Part shown: piece by piece, positions 1-8,278 of the stretch
How the letters are laid out: the number at the start of each line of letters is the position of its first letter
How positions within the stretch are numbered: the stretch's first letter is position 1
NCBI GenBank assembly: GCA_038211455.1
Contig: JBBQVP010000189.1
Location: forward strand, 1-8,278
Source: SZAS-79 sp038211455
GTDB taxonomy: Bacteria > Pseudomonadota > Gammaproteobacteria > Burkholderiales > SG8-39
Direction: 5' to 3'
Length of the DNA: 8,278 nucleotides
Notes under the pieces: generated by a model
Told to the model about the DNA's origin: nothing
Database searches by the model: none
Seen by the model: only the letters and a program-made list of their open reading frames with translations
Translations under genes and position numbers: made by a program

Positions 1-1789
<1,789 letters not shown>

Positions 1790-1791
<2 letters not shown>

Positions 1792-1795
1792 GGAG
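1790..1795 (+). promoter_or_regulatory. Shine-Dalgarno site of coxM
   Basis: AAGGAG begins inside the stop codon of the large-subunit gene and ends 8 bases before the ATG at 1804. This supports that start and translational coupling of the two subunits. Confidence 0.85.
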
Positions 1796-1803
1796 CTCAT
1801 CAA

Positions 1804-2604
1804 ATGCACGCATTCAAATACCACCACCCCACCAAGCTGGACGACGCGGTCTCCATGGCCGGGAAACTGTCAGAGGGGAAAATCCTCGCCGGCGGCCAGA
1901 GCCTTGTTCAGGCGATGAAACTGCGGCTTGCCGCACCGACCGATATCGTCGACCTCGGCGGGATCAAGGAACTCACCGGCATCAAGGTCGAGGGAACGTC
2001 GATCACCATCGGCGCCATGACCCGGCACGCCGAGGTCGAGGCCAATGCGGACGTCAAGAAAATGATTCCTGCGCTAGCGAGCCTCGCCGGCGGCATCGGC
2101 GACCGGCAGGTGCGGCGCATGGGGACCATCGGCGGGTCCCTGGCCAACAGCGATCCGGCGGCCTGCTATCCCGCTGCCGTGCTCGCCTTGGGCGCGACCA
2201 TCAACACCAACAAGCGGAAAATCGCGGCCGATGACTTCTTCAAGGGGCTGTTCGAGACCGCGCTTGCGGCCGACGAACTGATCACCTCGGTCACCTTTCC
2301 CGCGGCCAAGCGCGCCGGCTACATCAAGTTCAAGAATCCGGCATCGCGGTTTGCGCTCGTCGGCGTGTTCGTAGCCGAGACTGCTTCGGGCGTGCGCGTA
2401 GCCGTAACTGGCGCCGCATCCTGTGTCTTCCGCGCGACCGCGATCGAGAAGGCTCTGACGGCAAAATTCGATCCCGCGTCCGTGCCGGCCGACAGCATCA
2501 AGGCCGATACGCTCAACGGCGACATGCACGGTTCTGCGGAATATCGCGCGCACCTCATCGGCGTCATGGCCAAGCGCGCGGTCAACCTGGCGCTCGGCAA
2601 ATAG
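1804..2604 (+). CDS. coxM: CoxM-like FAD-binding medium subunit
   Basis: This 266-residue protein is the flavoprotein subunit of the same molybdenum hydroxylase. In this family it passes electrons from the 2Fe-2S small subunit through FAD to the acceptor. The two FAD-binding motifs of the CoxM/KdhA group are present: AGGQS at residues 29-33 followed by LVQAMKLRLA, and TIGGS at 108-112 within IGDRQVRRMGTIGGSLANSD. The typical C-terminal CO-dehydrogenase flavoprotein domain fills the last third. The length fits form II members. A good AAGGAG site supports the ATG at 1804. The gene order large then medium is that of form II operons (small-large-medium), whereas form I operons run medium-small-large. 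The small subunit must therefore lie upstream of the window. The operon ends directly after this gene at a strong terminator, so no accessory genes (coxD, coxE, coxG or similar) follow here. Confidence 0.95.
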   Translation: MHAFKYHHPTKLDDAVSMAGKLSEGKILAGGQSLVQAMKLRLAAPTDIVDLGGIKELTGIKVEGTSITIGAMTRHAEVEANADVKKMIPALASLAGGIGDRQVRRMGTIGGSLANSDPAACYPAAVLALGATINTNKRKIAADDFFKGLFETALAADELITSVTFPAAKRAGYIKFKNPASRFALVGVFVAETASGVRVAVTGAASCVFRATAIEKALTAKFDPASVPADSIKADTLNGDMHGSAEYRAHLIGVMAKRAVNLALGK

Positions 2605-2625
2605 AACACGACACGCTCCTGTCGG

Positions 2626-2653
2626 AAGGCCCGCTTCGGCGGGCCTTTTTTTT
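2626..2653 (+). terminator. Rho-independent terminator of the cox operon
   Basis: A perfect 9-bp stem (AAGGCCCGC at 2626-2634 with GCGGGCCTT at 2639-2647) encloses a TTCG tetraloop closed by a C-G pair. It runs into eight consecutive Ts (2646-2653). It begins 22 bases after the coxM stop. This is a textbook intrinsic terminator and separates the cox genes from what follows. Confidence 0.95.
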
Positions 2654-2803
2654 GGGACAAGCGTCAAGCGTAAGCGTGAGCTTTGGGCGACACCCATCCT
2701 AGAATCGTTCGGAGTCGGGAATTTCAGGCTCCGTAGGGCCCTCCCCGCGACGGAACCGCCTGTGTATTTCCGGGGCTGATCCAGGTCTAAGTCTTTCGGC
2801 TGA

Positions 2804-2833
2804 TTGAAACGGCTTGCGCAAGCACGCGACTAT
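2804..2833 (+). promoter_or_regulatory. Candidate promoter with palindromic operator, upstream of the 634-aa membrane protein
   Basis: A fair -35 box, TTGAAA (2804-2809), is followed after 18 bases by a weak -10, GACTAT (2828-2833). A perfect 12-base palindrome, GCTTGCGCAAGC (2812-2823), fills most of the spacer, which is where a repressor or a spacer-binding activator would sit. The gene start is 50 bases further on. The rest of the 2654-2883 gap shows an alternative -10-like TAGAAT (2700-2705) without a good -35, and three close copies of AAGCGT (2659-2677). The palindrome is plain in the sequence; its role as promoter or operator is inferred. Confidence 0.3.
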
Positions 2834-2883
2834 GTCGGTTTAAATCCGCCCTGTTTTGTCGCCGAACTCAGATCAATGTCCAC

Positions 2884-4788
2884 ATGACCATCAAACGAAA
2901 ATTCGGAGGCATGCTCGCCCGGTTGTTGCGGAATGGCGTGACGCTAACGGCTGCAGAGTACGCTGTGCTGTGTTCGCTCGTGGATGCGCTTCCAGCCGAA
3001 CTAAGATCGACGGTGAAGTCCCAGTTGGAAGCCTACAATCTTGTGCAACGCGAGGCTGACGGGCGGGCTTTGAATTTCTTTCGATTCAAAAACGGCTCAA
3101 TCTCCTTCGTCGACGATCTGCCTCAAATAGACATGCGGGCTGATGGCGACGACCTGGTCCGCGCAAGGCTGTGTATCTCAGGCGACCCGGAGCCTTACTA
3201 CGTGGCACTTTCGGCAGTCCAGGGTCGCCTGTTTACTCTGTCGTTCAGTCGGGCGCCCGGTGTCCATGCCGGACGCACGGTGCAGGTACTCGACATCGAG
3301 CAGGCGTGGCGCGCGACTGTCATTCTCGCGTCTGGCGACACTGAAGAAATGCCGTCAATCCCGGTACGCGGGGACCCGGAGAAGACCGGCGCGCCGCCTG
3401 CAGCGCGGTTGGACTCTAACCCTGGGCAGCTGGATTCCCGAGCCGCGCAGGGCAATTCGACCAAAACGGAAAGACGGATCTATCTGGCCGCAATCTGGCT
3501 CGCGAGTGCGTCGGCTCTGATGCAGCTTGCGCTCTTCTCGTGGATCATTGCCGCCCGGCTGCTCGAGACGCCGATCCCGATATCCGGCCTCGGCCGGAAC
3601 GTGACGCTCTTCTACCTTGCGGGCGTGATGTCCCTATTCGAGGGTCTTCATATTCCATTGTTCCCATTGCTCTCTCTGCCTGTTGGCAGCCTGATCGCAG
3701 GTATGGCTGTCGCGGTCCTGATCGTACGCCGGATACTGATCTGGCGAAGATTCGGTTCAGCGTCCCCGCCGGCTTCTTATCACCGCACCGCGGCGAACCT
3801 GCTTGGCATCTGCATGGCATCTCTCGCCATCGCAGCTTTGGGACTGCTCGCTGCCCCGCTCCTGAGCGCTAACTACCAGATCGCCTTTGTGTTCAAGCTG
3901 TTCGGTGCACTGCTTCTTCCGGGGATCCTTTCCCTGCCGGCGAAGTACCTGCTGGGCGCGATCCTGCTCTACGTCGAAATCGCCTCAATTCGGCACGAAG
4001 GCTGGTGGCCGCGTCCTGGCATGGCACCTTATGCCGCTTCGACAAGCCGGTTCTCAGGAAGTTTTTCGAAACGCTTGACCCTAAACATTCTCGCGAGTCG
4101 AAAAATCCGCCACACGATCGCTTCGGCTGCCGTGCTGGTACTCATCATTGCGCCGGTGTGGAGCGTGTTTCCCACGGGCGTTATTCACAAACGGTTATGC
4201 AGCACAGCGGCTGGCGAGCATGTGTATGAGAAAGTCCGTGCGAGAAGCTTTCTATTCCGGGGCGAAGGCGTGAGCGAGGACGGCCTGCATCTGCACCAGG
4301 CGATCGAGGACGTTGGAAACCGGCAGGTGGATTTCATTGAAGTACTCAAGGATCCCGGCAACAATCATCAGGCAAATGTCTTCGGCTTCATGTTCGGCAC
4401 GCACGACCCGAAGGGCAAGATATTCCGCATTTCGGTAGGGCCTGCGCAAGGAGCCAACTGCCTTAGAGGTTTGGAATATCACCGCATAGGTCAAACCCTG
4501 CCGCCCGGCGAATGCCTGCAATACGCTGCGGTCGAATCCGCAAGCAGTCGCTATCACGTCGAAGCGGTCGATGGACAGCAGGCGAGATGGTTTACCCCCT
4601 CGCTACGCAGCGACGGCGCCCGGGTCATCGACAGCAGGACAAACAATCTCCTGGGCGAAGACCTGAACTACACCAATACCAGCCTCATCGCCTTTTTTGT
4701 GTTGGGTGAAGAACGCATGATCTGTTTGCCGCGCTACGGACGACAGCCGGCTCGCCTGTATCGCAAAGTGTTGTTGGGGCTGGACTAG
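2884..4788 (+). CDS. Unrecognised multi-pass membrane protein, 634 aa
   Basis: I do not recognise this protein. Residues 1-197 are soluble, with a helical start (LTAAEYAVLCSLVDALP, then YNLVQREADGRALNFFR) and a polar linker at about 150-197. Hydrophobic segments follow near 199-222, 241-282 (probably two), 303-327, 332-369 (probably two) and 408-428. Residues 430-634 form a polar C-terminal region with cysteines at 439, 526, 544 and 614. By the positive-inside rule the Arg-rich flanks near 195 and 282-289 suggest a cytoplasmic N-terminus. The start is uncertain. ATG 2884 is the first in-frame ATG after a TAA at 2788 but has no clear Shine-Dalgarno, while ATG 2911 has GGAGG only one base before it, which is too close. 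The gene stands alone between a terminator and hflX. Its local G+C (about 48-57% in three hand-counted 60-base stretches) is below that of its neighbours, which hints at a different origin. Confidence 0.85.
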   Translation: MTIKRKFGGMLARLLRNGVTLTAAEYAVLCSLVDALPAELRSTVKSQLEAYNLVQREADGRALNFFRFKNGSISFVDDLPQIDMRADGDDLVRARLCISGDPEPYYVALSAVQGRLFTLSFSRAPGVHAGRTVQVLDIEQAWRATVILASGDTEEMPSIPVRGDPEKTGAPPAARLDSNPGQLDSRAAQGNSTKTERRIYLAAIWLASASALMQLALFSWIIAARLLETPIPISGLGRNVTLFYLAGVMSLFEGLHIPLFPLLSLPVGSLIAGMAVAVLIVRRILIWRRFGSASPPASYHRTAANLLGICMASLAIAALGLLAAPLLSANYQIAFVFKLFGALLLPGILSLPAKYLLGAILLYVEIASIRHEGWWPRPGMAPYAASTSRFSGSFSKRLTLNILASRKIRHTIASAAVLVLIIAPVWSVFPTGVIHKRLCSTAAGEHVYEKVRARSFLFRGEGVSEDGLHLHQAIEDVGNRQVDFIEVLKDPGNNHQANVFGFMFGTHDPKGKIFRISVGPAQGANCLRGLEYHRIGQTLPPGECLQYAAVESASSRYHVEAVDGQQARWFTPSLRSDGARVIDSRTNNLLGEDLNYTNTSLIAFFVLGEERMICLPRYGRQPARLYRKVLLGLD

Positions 4789-4854
4789 ACCTCCTGTCGG
4801 GCCAGTGTTGCCAGCCGGTGTGCAGACCAAGGAAACGACCGGTGAGAGGGTTCC

Positions 4855-4890
4855 ATGAACTTCGTGCCGCTGCAGGCCAGGTATGCCTGA
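4855..4890 (+). CDS. Possible 11-codon leader peptide upstream of hflX
   Basis: A short ORF, MNFVPLQARYA, has a reasonable Shine-Dalgarno-like GAGAGGG (4844-4850) four bases before its ATG. It ends 94 bases before hflX. The surrounding gap (4789-4984) holds no other gene and no clear terminator. A -10-like TACTAT (4943-4948) lies 36 bases before hflX but has no matching -35. ORFs this short arise by chance, so the call rests only on the start signal and the position. Confidence 0.15.
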   Translation: MNFVPLQARYA

Positions 4891-4984
4891 TGAAATCCGG
4901 GGAACGCTTTAGCCAGTAACGATCGCGTGGCGGGATTGGCCGTACTATTCGGCCTCGGCCCTGCGTGAGAATCCCCCTCCCCGA

Positions 4985-6433
<1,449 letters not shown>

Positions 6434-6502
6434 CCCCCCGGCCCGACGCGCGGGCACCTCGGTCATGGGCCCCGGCCGTGGCACACTGGCGGTCCATCAT
6501 CC

Positions 6503-6508
6503 AAGGAG
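6503..6508 (+). promoter_or_regulatory. Shine-Dalgarno site of the CxxC protein gene
   Basis: AAGGAG lies 6 bases before ATG 6515, which is ideal spacing and fixes that start. The 81-base gap after hflX has GC-rich short inverted repeats but no T-tract, so read-through from hflX is possible. Confidence 0.8.
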
Positions 6509-6514
6509 TCCACC

Positions 6515-6913
6515 ATGACCACCGTCCGTCTGCTGACCGATGAACAGGCGTCCCCGCAGGCCAGGGAGGTGTTCGACGACATCCGCAAAACACGCAACAA
6601 CGACTATGTGAACAACGCCTGGCGCGCGATGGCCAACCACCCGCCGATGCTGAAGCGCAACTGGGAGAAGGCCAAGGAGGTCATGGGGCCGGGCGCGCTC
6701 GACCCGGTGATGAAGGAACTCATCTACCTGACGGTCTCGATCATGAACAACTGCGAGTACTGCATCCACAGCCACTCGTTCTTCGCGCGCCAGAAGGGGC
6801 TGACCGAGGCGCAGTACAACGAGATGCTCGACATCATCGGCCTGGCCACCGAGGGCAACCGGATGATGACGGCGATGCAGGTGCCGGTCGACGAACGCTT
6901 CCAGGTGCGCTGA
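6515..6913 (+). CDS. Carboxymuconolactone decarboxylase / AhpD-like CxxC protein
   Basis: This small 132-residue all-helical protein belongs to the carboxymuconolactone decarboxylase superfamily. The signature is NNCEYCIHSHSFFARQKGL, with Cys80, Cys83 and His87 forming the CxxCxxxH active site, and Glu68 in MKELIYLTVS just before it. In AhpD this arrangement gives thiol-disulfide and alkylhydroperoxidase activity. Most proteins of this size and type act in peroxide or thiol chemistry, and the true decarboxylases lack the redox CxxC. There is no signal peptide, so it is probably cytoplasmic. A strong ribosome-binding site precedes it, and a DUF1835 gene follows after 19 bases, suggesting co-transcription. 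The substrate cannot be read from the sequence. The family call is confident; the peroxidase role is inferred. Confidence 0.93.
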   Translation: MTTVRLLTDEQASPQAREVFDDIRKTRNNDYVNNAWRAMANHPPMLKRNWEKAKEVMGPGALDPVMKELIYLTVSIMNNCEYCIHSHSFFARQKGLTEAQYNEMLDIIGLATEGNRMMTAMQVPVDERFQVR

Positions 6914-6932
6914 GAGGCGCCGGACAGACGCA

Positions 6933-7952
6933 ATGGACCACCTGCACATCACCAATGGCGACGTGGCCGCCGGGATCCTGCAGGAGGCGGGCATCGCCGG
7001 CGAGGTCCTGCCGTGGCGCGACGTGCTGCACGAGGGGCCGGTTCCGGCGAGCCTTGCGCTCGCCGAACTGAGCCGCGTGCGCGCCCGGTTCATCGCCGAT
7101 TGCGGCTGGGCGAGCTTCGAGGCGGCGGCGGAGGATTTTCGCGCGCGCGACGCCGTGCTCGTCGCGTGCCAGGAACGCAGCGAAGTGACGTTGTGGTTCG
7201 AGCACGACCTCTACGACCAGCTTCAGCTGCTGCAATTGCTCGACTGGTTTTCCGCACAGCCCCCGGGAAGCGCCCGGCCAACCATGATCTGCATTGACGA
7301 GTATCTCGGCAGGCTGTCGGCGGCGAAGATGGCAGCGCTGTTCCCTACGCGGGCACCGGTCACCGACGCGCAGCTCGAACTTGGACGGCGTGCCTGGCGC
7401 GCATTCCGCGCGCCAGAGCCCGAAGCGTGGCAGGCGCTGATGGACGAGGACACCTCCGCCCTGCCCTTCCTCGCCGACGCGGTACTGCGCCACCTCGAAC
7501 AATTCCCGTCCACCGAAAACGGCCTGAACCGCACCGAATCGCAGTTGCTCGAGGCAGTGCGCGCAGGCAGGCACAGTCCCGGGCAGGTTTTCGCGGCAGT
7601 GCAGGCAACCGAGGAGCGCGCCTTCATGGGCGACTGGTCATTCTTCCTTTGCATGAAAGCGCTGTTCGACGGCACACCGCCGCTGCTCCAAACCCGGAGC
7701 GGGGCGGCGTTCAGGGTGCCGGGCCAGCACGCCGCGCCCATCGACCCCACCGGGTTCGGGAGCCAGGAGATTGTGCTCACCGACGCAGGCGAGCGAGTGC
7801 TGCGCGGCGAGCTGGACTGGTGCACAGTAAGCCGCCTTGACACATGGCTGGGCGGCGTGCACCTAACCGCCACCAACCTGCGGCGCTGGGACCACCAGAA
7901 CCTCTGCCTGCAGCCCGTCTCCGAAAGCGCTGAATCCACCTTGCGCGGGTGA
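6933..7952 (+). CDS. DUF1835-domain protein
   Basis: This 339-residue soluble protein is of unknown biochemical function. It opens with LHITNGDVAAGIL (4-16) and LPWRDVLHEGPVP (26-38), continues with LWFEHDLYDQLQLLQLLDWF (87-106), and ends with a family-typical WLGGVHL (305-311) before an RRWD stretch. These are the hallmarks I associate with the DUF1835 family. The conserved His, Asp and Glu in these blocks (HxxNxD-like start, WRD, HEGP, FEHD) suggest a polar active site, but this is inference. The start at ATG 6933 places the LHITNGD block right at the N-terminus, as expected. Only a distant GAGAGG (6912-6917), overlapping the preceding stop codon, is available as ribosome-binding site, which fits translational coupling to the CxxC gene. 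Whether the two act together is unknown. Confidence 0.88.
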   Translation: MDHLHITNGDVAAGILQEAGIAGEVLPWRDVLHEGPVPASLALAELSRVRARFIADCGWASFEAAAEDFRARDAVLVACQERSEVTLWFEHDLYDQLQLLQLLDWFSAQPPGSARPTMICIDEYLGRLSAAKMAALFPTRAPVTDAQLELGRRAWRAFRAPEPEAWQALMDEDTSALPFLADAVLRHLEQFPSTENGLNRTESQLLEAVRAGRHSPGQVFAAVQATEERAFMGDWSFFLCMKALFDGTPPLLQTRSGAAFRVPGQHAAPIDPTGFGSQEIVLTDAGERVLRGELDWCTVSRLDTWLGGVHLTATNLRRWDHQNLCLQPVSESAESTLRG

Positions 7953-8167
7953 TCCCGGCGCGATGGCCACCGACCCGATCCAGTTCGACGCGCCGCAGGG
8001 CGATGTACCAGTTCCGATACACAAACTTCCTTGCAGGCCACTCCAGCAATAGACTTTACTGAATATATCTTTACAATTTATGCCGAAACAACACGTTCGG
8101 TCTGCTCCTTTCTTGCCGCCGTCCTCGCGCTTGATGGCAGAGCGCGCCTGGACGAACGGGCATCATT
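7953..8167. other. Gap between convergent genes with an AT-rich island
   Basis: I see no convincing gene in these 215 bases. A 7-bp GC inverted repeat (CGGCGCG 7956-7962 with CGCGCCG 7989-7995) lies just after the DUF1835 stop but has a 26-base loop and no T-tract. Bases 8042-8096 are strikingly AT-rich for this genome. A 5-bp inverted repeat (CCGAA 8083-8087, TTCGG 8096-8100) followed by a pyrimidine-rich stretch is the nearest thing to a terminator, and it is weak. Confidence 0.5.
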
Positions 8168-8278
8168 TCAGCCTGCCGCCGCCTCCTGGCTCGCCGCCAG
8201 CCGCTCCGCCATCTGCTTCGCAAGGCGCCGCGCCCGGACTTCACGTCCCGCGCGCCGCACGCCCCACGCATAGACGAG
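8168..8278 (-). CDS. C-terminal end of an unidentified, probably membrane, protein (partial)
   Basis: Read on the minus strand from the window edge, the frame gives 36 residues before a TGA (plus-strand TCA at 8168-8170). It begins LVYAWGVRRAGREVRARR and ends in an Ala/Gln/Glu-rich tail. A hydrophobic, aromatic start followed by a dense basic cluster is what the end of a last transmembrane helix and its cytoplasmic tail look like. Third codon positions are almost all G or C, as in the real genes nearby. Competing frames over the same stretch are Arg/Ser/Pro-rich and less protein-like. The gene would be convergent with the DUF1835 gene. Its family cannot be told from this fragment. Confidence 0.5.
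   Translation of the reverse strand, partial: LVYAWGVRRAGREVRARRLAKQMAERLAASQEAAAG

Noticed and set aside
2700..2705. TAGAAT as a -10 box for the membrane protein gene
   Set aside because: The hexamer is good, but no -35 of any quality lies 16-18 bases upstream and the leader would be about 170 bases. I keep the 2804-2833 candidate as slightly better.
6477..6495. TGGCAC near 6479 as part of a sigma-54 promoter
   Set aside because: The downstream TTGCA element is missing at the required spacing.
7777..8049. 90-codon minus-strand ORF beginning with TTG (ARKFVYRNWYIALRR near its start)
   Set aside because: The first 40 residues look protein-like, but most of the frame lies antisense to the conserved C-terminus of the DUF1835 protein, the start is TTG, and there is no ribosome-binding site.
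7963..8052. 29-codon ORF starting MATDPIQFDAPQGDV just after the DUF1835 gene
   Set aside because: It has no ribosome-binding site and no recognisable family, and it runs into the AT-rich island. The length is within chance expectation.
8031..8273. 80-codon plus-strand ORF at the right edge
   Set aside because: It crosses the AT-rich island and then becomes Arg/Ser/Ala-rich. The minus-strand frame over the same bases fits a real gene end better.

Overview
The window is GC-rich (about two thirds G+C in most genes, with G/C-biased third codon positions). It reads as a fragment of a proteobacterial chromosome, probably betaproteobacterial. That placement rests on base composition and the look of the proteins, not on a marker gene. 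Nothing points to a phage, plasmid, insertion sequence, CRISPR array or structural RNA gene.

Layout, left to right. (1) Positions 1-2604 hold the 3' part of a molybdenum-hydroxylase operon: the large molybdopterin subunit (coxL-like, N-terminus cut off by the window edge) followed 12 bases later by the FAD-binding medium subunit (coxM-like). The L-then-M order and the AYRGAGR active-site loop both mark this as form II ('CoxL-like') rather than a proven form I CO dehydrogenase. The small 2Fe-2S subunit is expected just upstream, outside the window. A strong Rho-independent terminator with a UUCG tetraloop closes the operon. (2) A 230-base gap follows, with a perfect 12-base palindrome inside a weak candidate promoter. 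(3) Positions 2884-4788 encode a 634-residue multi-pass membrane protein that I do not recognise, with a soluble N-terminal region and a roughly 200-residue C-terminal region. Its base composition is less GC-rich than that of its neighbours. (4) Positions 4985-6433 encode an HflX-family ribosome-associated GTPase with intact GTP-binding motifs, a large insertion in the N-terminal domain and a non-canonical glycine-rich loop. It has none of its usual hfq/hflK/hflC neighbours here. (5) Positions 6515-7952 hold a probable two-gene unit: a small CxxC carboxymuconolactone-decarboxylase/AhpD-like protein and a DUF1835-type protein. (6) After a 215-base gap with an AT-rich island, the last 111 bases look like the 3' end of a gene on the opposite strand, probably encoding a membrane protein tail.

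The genes appear to be several independent transcription units rather than one pathway. The two cox-type subunits work together as a molybdenum-flavin-iron-sulfur enzyme. HflX acts on ribosomes and the CxxC protein probably acts on thiols or peroxides. I see no functional link that joins all of them. The points most worth a second look are the unrecognised membrane protein with its operator-like palindrome, and the divergent HflX with a possible short leader peptide ahead of it.
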